NCBI GenBank assembly: GCA_958445065.1
Contig: CAUCQW010000001.1
Span: 1-64,000, forward strand
Direction: 5' to 3'
Length of the DNA stretch: 64,000 nt
Source: an uncultured Collinsella sp.
Lineage (GTDB): Bacteria; Actinomycetota; Coriobacteriia; Coriobacteriales; Coriobacteriaceae
Shown: in pieces, positions 43,079-54,189 of the stretch
Numbering within the stretch: position 1 is the first letter of the stretch
Layout of the letters: each line of letters begins with the position of its first letter
Translations under genes and position numbers: made by a program
The notes under the pieces: model-generated
The model's database searches: none
What the model was told of the DNA's origin: nothing
Seen by the model: the letters and a program-made list of their open reading frames with translations, nothing else

Positions 43079-43699
43079 CTATGATCCAATTGCCTCGTTG
43101 TAGGCATTCAGCTGGCCTTGCCAGAGCTTGCGATCGCTGTCGGTAATCTCTCGAATGATATGAGCTGGATTGCCGCCGATGATGACGTGGCTTGGAACGT
43201 CTTTAACAACAACTGAACCTGAGGCTATGACCACATCGTCTCCGATTGATACGCCCGGATTGATAATCACCCCGCCGCCCATCCAGACGTTGTTGCCGAT
43301 TACGACAGGCTTAGCATACTCGAGGTCTAGATTGCGCACATCGGCGTCAATTGGATGCCCAGCAGTAAATATACTCACATGGGGTCCTAGAAAGACGTTG
43401 TCGCCAAAGGTCACGTAATTTTCGTCCAGAATCGTCAAACCGGTATTCGCATAGAAATGGTTACCAAACGAAACCCTGTCGCCGTGATCAAAATAAACGG
43501 GAGCCGTTAAGACCATATCGTCCGGAGCAACGCGAAAACACTTCTTTAGTTCCTCAAAGGCGCTCGAATCAGCCCAATACTCCGACTCATTAAACAACTT
43601 CTGAGCCGCATGCACCCTACTAAACGAATGGTCGTTAACCCGATAGGGGCTATAGAGCTCCCCGGCAATCATGCGGTCCCATTCAACCTTATTTGTCAT
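43079..43699 (-). CDS. Sugar O-acetyltransferase (maltose/galactoside acetyltransferase family)
   Basis: 206 residues. N-terminal Mac domain (MIAGELYSPYRVND ... RVHAAQKLFNES), then the left-handed beta-helix with hexapeptide repeats (VIGNNVWMGGGVIINPGVSIGDDVVIASGSVV) and the catalytic His in FTAGHPID. Acetyl-CoA-dependent acetylation of a sugar; substrate unknown. A single-gene unit lying between inverted copies of repeat element B, in contrast to the operons around it. Confidence 0.92.
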   Translation of the reverse strand: MTNKVEWDRMIAGELYSPYRVNDHSFSRVHAAQKLFNESEYWADSSAFEELKKCFRVAPDDMVLTAPVYFDHGDRVSFGNHFYANTGLTILDENYVTFGDNVFLGPHVSIFTAGHPIDADVRNLDLEYAKPVVIGNNVWMGGGVIINPGVSIGDDVVIASGSVVVKDVPSHVIIGGNPAHIIREITDSDRKLWQGQLNAYNEAIGS

Positions 43700-43815
43700 G
43701 CCAACCCCCTAGGCTAAGCGTTAGATGCGAAAAAGTATATCAACTAAGAACAGAAGACCAGCAAGCTACCAACAGCGTTAACCAGCCCTTTTGCTTGCGC
43801 CCGGGAGGGACTCAT

Positions 43816-43898
43816 ATGAAGTTTATCGCGAGTTCCGCACGCAAAGGAAAGCACTTAATATGCTCTCCGTGCGAGCAGGACTGTAGAGCAGGAAACTT
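43816..43898. repeat. Element B2, inverted copy
   Basis: ATGAAGTTTATCGCGAGTTC and following bases (43816-43841) equal the reverse complement of B1 at 42975-43000, and 43873-43898 equals the reverse complement of B1 at about 42919-42945. The outer arms seen in B1 are not conserved, and the central part differs. Confidence 0.8.
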
Positions 43899-43923
43899 TA
43901 CCTGCGGCCCCGCCGGGAATAGC

Positions 43924-43953
43924 AAAAGGGCGACCCCCTTAGGAGTCGCCCTT
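43924..43953 (-). terminator. Terminator of pnp
   Basis: Minus strand AAGGGCGAC/GTCGCCCTT stem (43926-43934 with 43945-43953) followed by TTTTGC, 23 bp after the pnp stop. Confidence 0.85.
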
Positions 43954-43976
43954 GTTGAGCTGCTTATGTACGGCTG

Positions 43977-46223
<2,247 letters not shown>

Positions 46224-46326
46224 TGTTCTCCTTTACCCCACAGGCCCCTTGCCTGCGGGCTTCTCATGTGACGCGGGCCCCCTGCCCCCGCCACGCTTCA
46301 GAGCGCGATTGTTCACGCCCTTACAC

Positions 46327-46358
46327 AAAAAGAGCGCCCCGCTGCGCAGGACGCTCTT
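46327..46358 (-). terminator. Terminator between rpsO and pnp
   Basis: Minus strand stem AAGAGCG...CGCTCTT (plus 46330-46336 with 46352-46358), extended by G-C pairs, followed by a T run (plus AAAA at 46327-46330). Probably partly read through to express pnp. Confidence 0.8.
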
Positions 46359-46373
46359 AGCATGTACAAATCC

Positions 46374-46652
46374 TTACTGGATGTTGTCGCGGATGCCCAG
46401 AGCCTTGATGAGCTCACGGTACTCGACGATGTCGTTCTTCTTGATGTAGGAGAGAAGACGACGACGACGGCCGACGAGCATGAGCAGGCCACGACGGGTG
46501 TGGAAGTCCTTCTGGTGGGACTTCATGTGCTCGGTCAGCTCCTTGATGCGCTCGGACAGGATGGCGACCTGAACCTTGGGGTTGCCGGTGTCGACCGGAG
46601 TGTTACCGAACTGGGCAGTCAGCTCCGCCTTGCGCTCTTTGGAAACAGTCAT
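46374..46652 (-). CDS. rpsO: 30S ribosomal protein S15
   Basis: 92 residues from ATG 46652 (MTVSKERKAEL) with GAAAGG 7-8 nt upstream; the long frame to 46748 is the leader. Full S15: TGNPKVQVAILSERIKELTE, HMKSHQKDFHTRRGLLMLVG, RRRRLLSYIKKNDIVEYREL. Binds 16S rRNA helices 20-22. Confidence 0.98.
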   Translation of the reverse strand: MTVSKERKAELTAQFGNTPVDTGNPKVQVAILSERIKELTEHMKSHQKDFHTRRGLLMLVGRRRRLLSYIKKNDIVEYRELIKALGIRDNIQ

Positions 46653-46790
46653 TGTTTCACCTTTCGTTTTGCGTCGCCATCGGGCGACTCGATTCGCCTC
46701 GGACTGGGAAGCCGCCGGTGGAGCGAGCAACCAAGGTCGAGGTACCAACAGGCCGATATGTTACCACAAGCAGCCCGCGCCTGCGCGTCA

Positions 46791-47540
46791 TCACCGACCC
46801 AACATGAATTCCATCGCGCGGAGGCGCTGATCGGTGTGCGTCGCAGCCCAAACATGCGAAAGCCCGAGCAGGAATGCCGCCGTATGCGGGTCGATTCGCT
46901 CGGCCATGAGCGCATCGAAGGTCATGGACATGAGGGCGCGCAGCCATGCGGTCTCACCGGTCGAAACCAGCTCGGCACCCGGAACGCTCGACGCGCACGA
47001 ACCGCACATGAGCCCGCCCGCCTGGGGCGAAAAGTACGACAGCATGGGGTCTCCGCACAGCACGCAGGCCGAAAAATCGGGTCGATAGCCCACGTGCGAC
47101 AGAAGTTTAAAGACAAAGGCCGCCACGAGCAGGTCCATATGTGCCGAGTCGAGCCCACAGCCGACAAGCGTGAGCGCCCGCTGCGTGATGGCAAAGGTAA
47201 ACGGGTCCTCGGCGTCCTCGAATGAGCACACGCGCGCGACCTCGGCAATCGCGCTTGCGGCGCAGGTCGTCTCGTAATCGGGCGCGGCGCCAACCGGCGC
47301 TTCCAAAAGCTCGGCCTGAGAAACAACGTCGAGCGAGCGTCCATGTGCGAGCAGCATATCGACGGTACAGAATAATTCGCAGCGCGCCGCCAAGCGCCCA
47401 CCGGGTTTGCGGGCCCCCTTTGCCACGGCACGAACCTGACGACCCCGCTCGTCAAGCATCGTCAGAATCAGATCGGTCTCTTTGAGCTTGGTCTTGTCGA
47501 GCACGAGCACCTTCGTGCGATATGTCCGGGAGCCTGCCAT
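46791..47540 (-). CDS. recO: DNA repair protein RecO
   Basis: 249 residues. N-terminal OB fold (KVLVLDKTKLKETDLILTML, VAKGARKPGGRLA), a helical domain and the zinc-finger region with CVLCGDP ... CGSC. Loads RecA with RecFR. Starts 15 bp after era (era-recO order is common). Confidence 0.93.
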   Translation of the reverse strand: MAGSRTYRTKVLVLDKTKLKETDLILTMLDERGRQVRAVAKGARKPGGRLAARCELFCTVDMLLAHGRSLDVVSQAELLEAPVGAAPDYETTCAASAIAEVARVCSFEDAEDPFTFAITQRALTLVGCGLDSAHMDLLVAAFVFKLLSHVGYRPDFSACVLCGDPMLSYFSPQAGGLMCGSCASSVPGAELVSTGETAWLRALMSMTFDALMAERIDPHTAAFLLGLSHVWAATHTDQRLRAMEFMLGR

Positions 47541-47555
47541 GCGCGCTGCGCGTCC

Positions 47556-48623
47556 TTAGTCCTCGGCGTTGTAGCCAAAGCGGCGAATCTGGGCCTCGTC
47601 GTCACGCCAGCCGGCCTTGACCTTCACGTCCAGCTCCAAAAAGACCTGCGTGCCAAAAATGCGCTCAAGATCGCGACGGGCGTCGATACCGATATGCTTG
47701 ATCATCTCGCCGCCCTTGCCGATGATGATGCCCTTTTGGCCCTCGCGCTCGACGTAAATAGTGGCGTGCACGCGCAGCACCTTCTTGGTCTGCTCGAGCG
47801 CGTCGCAGATTACGCCAACGGAGTGAGGGATCTCATCACGGGTGCGGCGCAAGACCTTCTCGCGCACAAACTCGGCAACGAGCGTCTCGTCAGAAGCGTC
47901 GGTACCCATGTCCTCGGGGAACCAACGCGGGCCCTCGGGCAAAAAGTGCGCAACGGTCTCGATAAAGGCATCGACGTTGAAGTTCTTGACCGGCGACGTC
48001 ACGATCTCGTCGTCAAAGTCCATAAGCTCGTGGGCTGCCTTAAGCTGCTCCATGACCTGTGCGGGGTCGGCCTCATCGGCCTTGGTGAGCACCAGGACCT
48101 TCTTGGAACGGGCATTCTTGACACGCTCGGCAACCCAGGCGTCTCCCCTGCCGATCGGTTTGGTGGCATCAATCAAAAACGCGACAACATCGACATCGTT
48201 CAGCTCGAACAGCGCGCTCTTGTTCAGCTCGGACCCTAGACCGTCCTTGGGCTTGTGGATACCCGGGGTATCGACAAAGACCAGCTGGTAGCCGGGGCGG
48301 TTGACGACGGCGCGCATGCGGCGGCGGGTCGTCTGGGCCACCGGCGAGGTGATGGCGACCTTTTTGCCATAGCAGGCGTTGAGCAGCGTTGACTTACCGG
48401 CGTTGGGGCGGCCGACCAAGGCCACGAAGCCACTGCGGAAACCGGGCTCAACGTCGCCAAAGCCCGCGAGGCTGTCGTCCTCATCGCACAGGGCGTCGAG
48501 CTCCTCGTCGCTCATGCCCTCAAACGGGTCGAACTCCTCGACTTCCTCATAGGCCTCGGTCGCCTTAGCATCCGGGGACTCGTCGTCCAAAATCTCATCG
48601 GTAGACTGCATATTGTCGGACAT
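47556..48623 (-). CDS. era: GTPase Era with acidic N-terminal extension
   Basis: 355 residues. G domain from about 62: G1 GRPNAGKST, effector TTRRRMR, G3 DTPGIHKP, G4 TKAD; a C-terminal KH domain (GIIIGKGGEMIKHIGIDARRDLE). Typical Era is about 300 residues; here about 60 residues of strongly acidic sequence (EEVEEFDPFEGMSDEELDAL region) come first. Era assists 16S rRNA 3'-end maturation. The ATG 48623 has AAAGGG upstream, so the extension appears to be translated. Confidence 0.95.
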   Translation of the reverse strand: MSDNMQSTDEILDDESPDAKATEAYEEVEEFDPFEGMSDEELDALCDEDDSLAGFGDVEPGFRSGFVALVGRPNAGKSTLLNACYGKKVAITSPVAQTTRRRMRAVVNRPGYQLVFVDTPGIHKPKDGLGSELNKSALFELNDVDVVAFLIDATKPIGRGDAWVAERVKNARSKKVLVLTKADEADPAQVMEQLKAAHELMDFDDEIVTSPVKNFNVDAFIETVAHFLPEGPRWFPEDMGTDASDETLVAEFVREKVLRRTRDEIPHSVGVICDALEQTKKVLRVHATIYVEREGQKGIIIGKGGEMIKHIGIDARRDLERIFGTQVFLELDVKVKAGWRDDEAQIRRFGYNAED

Positions 48624-48635
48624 GGGAATCCCTTT

Positions 48636-49013
48636 CTAAATAAAGCCGAGCGCGTGGGCAAATACCAGCACGCCCACAATCGCGGCGGTGATGGAAAGAA
48701 CGTATACAGAGGCGGCGGCGATGTCCTTGGCGCGTTTTGCCAGCGGATGGAGCTCCTGGGTCGCCAGATCGACAATGGCCTCCATGGCGGTATTGCACAG
48801 CTCGCCGTGAATCACCAGGCCGCAGCAGATGATAATCGTGGCCCACTCGGCAATGTCGAGCCCCACGATGCAGCCGGCAATGACGGTGCACACGCCCGCC
48901 ACGAGCATGACCTTAATGTTGCGCTCGGTCTTGACGGCGGTGACGAAGCCCTCCATGGCGTAGGAGAACGACTTTAAAAAGGACGGATGGTCCTTGTTCG
49001 ATCCGGGAATCAT
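48636..49013 (-). CDS. dgkA: Diacylglycerol/undecaprenol kinase
   Basis: 125 residues, three TM helices; family motif GELCNTAMEAIVDLA with the catalytic Glu region, ERNIKVMLV near the N-terminus and AKRAKDIAAASVYVL. Gram-positive members phosphorylate undecaprenol for cell-wall lipid carrier recycling. In the common ybeY-dgkA-era string. Confidence 0.93.
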   Translation of the reverse strand: MIPGSNKDHPSFLKSFSYAMEGFVTAVKTERNIKVMLVAGVCTVIAGCIVGLDIAEWATIIICCGLVIHGELCNTAMEAIVDLATQELHPLAKRAKDIAAASVYVLSITAAIVGVLVFAHALGFI

Positions 49014-49022
49014 AAACGGCTC

Positions 49023-49532
49023 CTAGTCGTGGGCATGATTGGTGATGGGGCCGACGTGAACCAGTTTGGGATCCTCGCCGCGCTCGAGCGCCAGATCGCG
49101 CAGGATAGCGTCCTCGCGGGCCTCCATAACCTCGGCCTCGTCGTCCTCGATGTGGTCATAGCCCAGCAGGTGCAGCATGCCGTGAACGAGCATCAGACGG
49201 CACTCGTCAGCGGGGCTATTGCCAAAACCGGGGGCCTGACGGGCAATAACCTGCGGGGCCAAGATGATATCGCCGAGCTCGAGCGTCTCATCGGCGGGAA
49301 TGTCATCGTCAAAGGCCGAATCGCACTCAAACGAGAGCACATCGGTGGTGCGGTCGATACCGCGCCACTCGTGGTTGAGCTCGTGCATCTCGTCCTCGTC
49401 GACATACGAAAGGGAAATCTCGACTTCACGCTCAACGCCCTCGGCGGCAAGCACGACCTCGCAGATGTGCTCCACCTCCTGAGCATCGAGCAGCGTATCG
49501 AGCTCGGCATCGTTGCTGATCAATACACTCAA
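49023..49532 (-). CDS. ybeY: Endoribonuclease YbeY
   Basis: 169 residues. The zinc motif H-x3-H-x5-H is seen as HGMLHLLGYDH; VLSFECD and GDIILAP are typical. Matures 16S rRNA 3' end, functionally linked to Era nearby. Starts with TTG at 49532, whose TTGA overlaps the phoH stop by 4 nt, so translation is coupled. Confidence 0.93.
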   Translation of the reverse strand: MSVLISNDAELDTLLDAQEVEHICEVVLAAEGVEREVEISLSYVDEDEMHELNHEWRGIDRTTDVLSFECDSAFDDDIPADETLELGDIILAPQVIARQAPGFGNSPADECRLMLVHGMLHLLGYDHIEDDEAEVMEAREDAILRDLALERGEDPKLVHVGPITNHAHD

Positions 49533-50515
49533 CGGGACTCCTTTCGGTCGCGTGAGCGTTGCTCACGCACGTCATCATAAGCATCATATGCCTCAACGAT
49601 ACAACCCACTAGGGCATGACGCACCACGTCGGCACGCTCGAGGTGAGAAAATGCCACATCGTCGACACGGCCCAAAATCTTCTCGACATCCGCCAAGCCA
49701 CCACGACGACCCACCAGGTCGCGCTGGCTGAGGTCGCCGGTAATCACGAACTTGGAGTTGAATCCAAGGCGTGTCAGGAACATCTTCATCTGCTCGGGCG
49801 TGGTATTTTGCGCCTCGTCGAGCACCACGAAAGCATCGCTCAGCGTACGACCGCGCATGTAGGCGAGCGGGGCGATCTCGATCACGCCGCGCTCCATAAG
49901 CTCATCGGTGCGCTCACGATCCATCATGTCAAAAAGGGCATCGTAGAGCGGGCGCATGTACGGATCGATCTTTTCCTCGAGGGTGCCGGGCAAAAAGCCC
50001 AGGTTCTCCCCTGCTTCGACAACCGGACGCGTCAAGATCAAACGGCCCACCTCATGGCGCTTGAGCGCGGCAACGGCGAGCGCCATGGCCAGATAGGTCT
50101 TACCGGTACCGGCAGGACCCAAGCCAAAGGTGATGGTATGCGAGCGAATGGCATCCACATAGCGCTTTTGCCCAAGCGTCTTGGGACGAATGACGCGACC
50201 GCGATACGAAAGCAGCACGTCATCGCGAAGCGATGTGGCCTCATGCTCGCCGTCGCGCAAGACGGCCAGGCAACGCGAGACATCGTCGGCAGACAGGGTA
50301 CGACCGGCCGCCGCCTCGCGAAAAGCATGTTCGAAAAAGCGAGCCACGAGCTCGACCTCGTCCGGGTCGCCGCTCACGGAGATCCTATCGCCACGGGCGA
50401 CCACGTGAGCGCGAACCAAGCTCTCGAGCGCACGAAGGACGCCGTCGCCGGCGCCCAAAACACGCGAGGGATCAACTCCCTCGGGAACGGTAAGTCTAAT
50501 CTTCGAGGCTTCCAT
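49529..50515 (-). CDS. phoH: PhoH family ATPase
   Basis: 328 residues from ATG 50515 (MEASKIRLTVPEG) with GGGAGG 4-5 nt upstream; the frame to 50620 lies inside mtaB. Walker A GPAGTGKTYLA, Walker B VVLDEAQN, and GDLSQRDL. Predicted RNA-associated ATPase, almost always beside ybeY. Overlaps the mtaB end by 20 bp. Confidence 0.95.
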   Translation of the reverse strand: MEASKIRLTVPEGVDPSRVLGAGDGVLRALESLVRAHVVARGDRISVSGDPDEVELVARFFEHAFREAAAGRTLSADDVSRCLAVLRDGEHEATSLRDDVLLSYRGRVIRPKTLGQKRYVDAIRSHTITFGLGPAGTGKTYLAMALAVAALKRHEVGRLILTRPVVEAGENLGFLPGTLEEKIDPYMRPLYDALFDMMDRERTDELMERGVIEIAPLAYMRGRTLSDAFVVLDEAQNTTPEQMKMFLTRLGFNSKFVITGDLSQRDLVGRRGGLADVEKILGRVDDVAFSHLERADVVRHALVGCIVEAYDAYDDVREQRSRDRKESR

Positions 50516-51788
50516 GGACCTCCCTGCGCGCATGGACCAAGCCGGAATCATCGACTCCGATGATAGCAACATCGAGCAGGCACGGGGCTGTAAGTCCACA
50601 GGTATCGTCAAGACGGGCATGATGGAACGAACCGAGCGTCAGGTTGTCACCATACTCGAGCACGGCGCGCTCAACGGTGCCCACGCGACGACGAGCGTCG
50701 GCGATAGCGAGCTCCTGCGCCGCGTCTCGCATACGGCGGCTGCGCTCGGCCATAACCTCGGGCGGCACCTGGTCGGGCATGTCGGCAGCAAGGGTACCGG
50801 GACGCTTACTGTAGCGGAACACGTGCATACGCGAGAACCCCACGCGGCGGCACAGCGCCAGCGACTCCTCGAACTCCTCGTCCGTCTCACCAGGAAAACC
50901 GACGATGACGTCGCACGAAAGAGACGCCTGCGGCAGGATGGCGCGAATCATGCGCACCGTGTCCTCAAAGGCCTCGGCACTATAGGGACGACCCATGCGA
51001 TGCAGCGTCGCCGTACAGCCGGACTGTACGGGCAGGTGCAAAAACGGGGCAATACGCTGCGGATAGCGCGCCATAACCTTAAGCAGGCGCTCAGAGATAT
51101 CCATGGGTTCGACCGAGGAAATGCGCACATGCGCAATAGTCGTGCGCTCCATGATGGCCTCGAGCAGCTCATCGATTTCGACATGCTCGTCGGTCGCGCT
51201 CTTGCCATCGTAGGCACCCAGGTTCACACCGGTCAGCACCACCTCGGGCACGCCGGCCTCCTGGGCCTCGCGAACTTGCTCAAGCACGGACTCGACGGGC
51301 ACGGAACGCTCGGGACCGCGGGCCTTCCACACGATGCAATAGGTGCAACGGTGGTTGCAGCCATCCTGGATCTTCACACCCAGACGCGAGCGACCCAGAG
51401 CGTCGACCACATCGCTGTCGCTGCAGGCGGCCACACTATCGGATTCGACACCCAGCACATCGCAGACACGTTCGGCGACATCGATCTTAGACGGCTCGGC
51501 AATCACGCGATCCGAAAGCTCCAACAGCTCCTCGGGATGCAAATTGACCACGCATCCGGTCACGACTACATAGGGCTCATTTGGATGGGCAAGCGCATGA
51601 CGGACGGCCTTACGGGTCTTGGCCTCGGCCTCGCCCGTAACGGCACAGGTGTTAATGACGATCAGGTCGGCATCCTGGGGCTCCACCATAGCAAAACCCA
51701 GGCGCATAAGATCGGCAGTGATACGGTCAGACTCAACCCGGTTGACACGGCAGCCGAGGTTGACGACGGAAATATGGGGTGCGAGCAC
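50496..51788 (-). CDS. mtaB: tRNA t6A37 methylthiotransferase
   Basis: 430 residues. UPF0004 domain with VNLGCRVNRVESDRI (MtaB-type 'GCRVN') and INTCAVTGEAEAKTRKAVR, radical-SAM cluster CNHRCTYC with IVWKARGPERS, and a TRAM-like C-terminus. Adds methylthio to t6A37 of tRNA-Lys. Downstream of dnaJ, a frequent arrangement. Confidence 0.93.
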   Translation of the reverse strand: MLAPHISVVNLGCRVNRVESDRITADLMRLGFAMVEPQDADLIVINTCAVTGEAEAKTRKAVRHALAHPNEPYVVVTGCVVNLHPEELLELSDRVIAEPSKIDVAERVCDVLGVESDSVAACSDSDVVDALGRSRLGVKIQDGCNHRCTYCIVWKARGPERSVPVESVLEQVREAQEAGVPEVVLTGVNLGAYDGKSATDEHVEIDELLEAIMERTTIAHVRISSVEPMDISERLLKVMARYPQRIAPFLHLPVQSGCTATLHRMGRPYSAEAFEDTVRMIRAILPQASLSCDVIVGFPGETDEEFEESLALCRRVGFSRMHVFRYSKRPGTLAADMPDQVPPEVMAERSRRMRDAAQELAIADARRRVGTVERAVLEYGDNLTLGSFHHARLDDTCGLTAPCLLDVAIIGVDDSGLVHARREVHGSLED

Positions 51789-51797
51789 GCGGGCTCC

Positions 51798-52946
51798 TTA
51801 ATCGAGGATATCGTCGAGGGCACTCTTGATACGGTCGGTCACCGACTTCTTACCGGAAGCGACGTCATCGCCCATCTCATCGGCAAAAGCACGGAGCAGC
51901 TCGCGCTGCTTATTGGAAAGATTGGTGGGAACGACCACGCGCAGTTGCACGATCAAGCGGCCACGCGAACCGCCACCGCCAATGCGCGGCATGCCGTAAT
52001 TATTGACGCTCACGGTGTCGCCGTACTGGGCGCCGGCGGGGACGCACACCTTAACGACCTCGTCGGGCATAATGCCCTCGACATCGATCTCGCAGCCGAG
52101 CGCAGCCTGCGCAATCGAGATATCGCTCACCAGGTACAGGTCGTCACCGTTGCGCTTAAAGCGCTCATGGTCGGCAACGCGCACGTTGACAATCAAGTCG
52201 CCCGAAGGCTCGCCGCGAAGACCGGCCTCGCCAAAGCCGCTCACACGCAGCTGTCGACAGGTCGAAACGCCGGCGGGAATATCGATGTCAATCTTTTCAT
52301 GCGAAGGCGTGCGGCCCTGACCATCGCAGGTCTCGCAGGGATGGTCGATAACCGTGCCCTCGCCATGGCAGTCGGGGCAAGGCGAGGAAGACTGAACCTG
52401 GCCCAAAAACGATCGCTGAACCGTCGTGACATAGCCCGTGCCGTGGCAGCGGCCGCACTGCTTTTCCTGTGCGCCCTCTGCCCTACCGGTGCCATTGCAG
52501 TCCTCGCAAGGAGCAAAGCGGTCATAGCTGATTGTCTTTTTGCAGCCGAGCGCCGCCTCCTCGAGCGTCACCGAAAGCGAGATGGCCATGTCACGACCGC
52601 GACGACGCTCGCGACGGCTGCGGGCGCCACCGCCGGCACCGCCGCCAAAAAACGACGAGAACAAGTCGTCCATGCCCATACCACCAAAGATATCGTTGAT
52701 ATCGACGTAGCCCGAACCACCAGGGCCGTCGGCAGTGCCGTAACGGTCGTAGTTAGCACGCTTCTGCTCATCGGAAAGAACGGAATAGGCCTCGTTGAGC
52801 TCCTTGAACTTGGCCTCGGCCTCGGGGTCGTCCGAAACGTCCGGGTGTACGGTACGGGCCTTCTTTAGAAACGCGCGCTTAATCGTCCGCGCGTCGGCAT
52901 CCTTGTCGACGCCAAGTACCTCGTAGTAATCCCTATTTTCCGACAC
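51798..52946 (-). CDS. dnaJ: Molecular chaperone DnaJ
   Basis: 382 residues from GTG 52946 (VSENRDYYEVLG), with GGAAGGA 7 nt upstream; the ATG at 53012 has no such site. J domain with HPD (VHPDVSDDP), a Gly-rich region, four CxxCxGxG zinc motifs (CEDCNGTG, CGRCHGTG, CPDCHGEG, CETCDGQG) and the C-terminal substrate domains. Co-chaperone of DnaK, which is not in the window. A second, membrane-anchored DnaJ is encoded just upstream. Confidence 0.96.
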   Translation of the reverse strand: MSENRDYYEVLGVDKDADARTIKRAFLKKARTVHPDVSDDPEAEAKFKELNEAYSVLSDEQKRANYDRYGTADGPGGSGYVDINDIFGGMGMDDLFSSFFGGGAGGGARSRRERRRGRDMAISLSVTLEEAALGCKKTISYDRFAPCEDCNGTGRAEGAQEKQCGRCHGTGYVTTVQRSFLGQVQSSSPCPDCHGEGTVIDHPCETCDGQGRTPSHEKIDIDIPAGVSTCRQLRVSGFGEAGLRGEPSGDLIVNVRVADHERFKRNGDDLYLVSDISIAQAALGCEIDVEGIMPDEVVKVCVPAGAQYGDTVSVNNYGMPRIGGGGSRGRLIVQLRVVVPTNLSNKQRELLRAFADEMGDDVASGKKSVTDRIKSALDDILD

Positions 52947-53027
52947 GACCGAATCCTTCCGACTTTCATTATTGTCACAGTGCGTCCTATACCCAAGCTG
53001 GGCCAACCGCAAACAGAGGGTTTGATG

Positions 53028-54131
53028 TTATTGCATTCCGTAAGGCGAAAGCATGGCCCGTTGCGAGCAGCTCGCGAACCAAACCGACACGAGCGCGAAC
53101 ATGAAGCCATTGGCAAAACCGTTGGCAAACTGCATCGCACCGCGCTTCCACCACAGCAGGCTGCGATGAAGCACGCCGTCCGAAAGCACCATGAACAGGC
53201 CCATGGTAAACGGAATAAAGCACATCACAGCAAAGGCCGAGAACACGCCCGAGATGGCCGAGAGTACCAAAAACGGCGCCACGATGCCCATCAGGTAAAA
53301 ACCGGTACGAGCTTTGCCTTCCAAGCGCTCGGACTCGACATGGGCACGGCCGACTAGATCACCGCCAGCGGCACCGTTAGTGCCGGCGTGACCCATGCCG
53401 CTAATGCGGACCTCGTCGCCATCGTGCGTGCCGGCAGGAAACTCAATCGTCTGCTCGGAGGTTACGCGAGTACGACCGCTGCCACCGCAATCGGGGCAGG
53501 GGTCGGCCACGACCTTACCGGAACCGCCGCACTCGGGGCAGACCGACTGGAACGTGCCCGCACCAAACAGGAAGGACAAGTCGACGTCGATGTGCCCGCG
53601 GCCACCGCAGCTCGGGCAGGTATGGGCATGCTCGGAGGAGACAGAACCCGAGCCGCCGCAGTGACCACAGGTATCGAAGCGCGTATAGCGGACGGTCTTG
53701 CGGGCACCGTCCTTGGCCTCCTTGGCGTCCAGTTTGATATCGACGACCACGTTGGCGCCGTTCTCGGGATTGTAGGCAGCCTGGCCGCGACGCTGCTGGC
53801 CCCAGGCACCGCCAAAAGGAAAGCCGCCCTCAAAGGGATTGCCATAGCCCGTGTTGCCGGCATAGCCGCCACCATAGGGCGAAGCCGTAGGGGCACCGGC
53901 AAAGGGATTGCCAGAACGCATGGCATCGTAGCGCGCACGTTTTTGCTCATCCGAAAGCACGGCGTAGGCCTCGGAAACCTCTTTAAACTTTTCCTCGGCA
54001 TCCGGCTCTTTGTTGACGTCCGGATGGAGCTTACGGGCCTTTTGCTGGAAGGCCTTTTGAATATCACGCGAGGTGGCGTCCTTGGAGACACCTAGAATCT
54101 CGTAGTAATCTTTTTCGTTCATCGTCGCCAT
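53028..54131 (-). CDS. DnaJ-like protein with C-terminal membrane helices
   Basis: 367 residues from ATG 54131 ([16 protein letters not shown] 9 nt upstream). J domain 6-70 with HPD (LHPDVNKEP), a Gly/Pro-rich linker, and four zinc motifs ([32 protein letters not shown]; about 155-218). Then comes only the start of the substrate-binding domain ([20 protein letters not shown]), cut at [10 protein letters not shown]. Instead of the second beta domain there are membrane helices at about 276-298, 300-318 and 338-354, ending SPYGMQ. It should recruit DnaK to the membrane. The frame is intact, so this is a designed fusion rather than an error. Lies between hemW and the normal dnaJ. Confidence 0.88.
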   Translation of the reverse strand: MATMNEKDYYEILGVSKDATSRDIQKAFQQKARKLHPDVNKEPDAEEKFKEVSEAYAVLSDEQKRARYDAMRSGNPFAGAPTASPYGGGYAGNTGYGNPFEGGFPFGGAWGQQRRGQAAYNPENGANVVVDIKLDAKEAKDGARKTVRYTRFDTCGHCGGSGSVSSEHAHTCPSCGGRGHIDVDLSFLFGAGTFQSVCPECGGSGKVVADPCPDCGGSGRTRVTSEQTIEFPAGTHDGDEVRISGMGHAGTNGAAGGDLVGRAHVESERLEGKARTGFYLMGIVAPFLVLSAISGVFSAFAVMCFIPFTMGLFMVLSDGVLHRSLLWWKRGAMQFANGFANGFMFALVSVWFASCSQRAMLSPYGMQ

Positions 54132-54189
54132 GCGCGGCAACCTCCTGCTCACAGCAGCGTATATATTCCGGTAATTCTACCCGAGCGGC

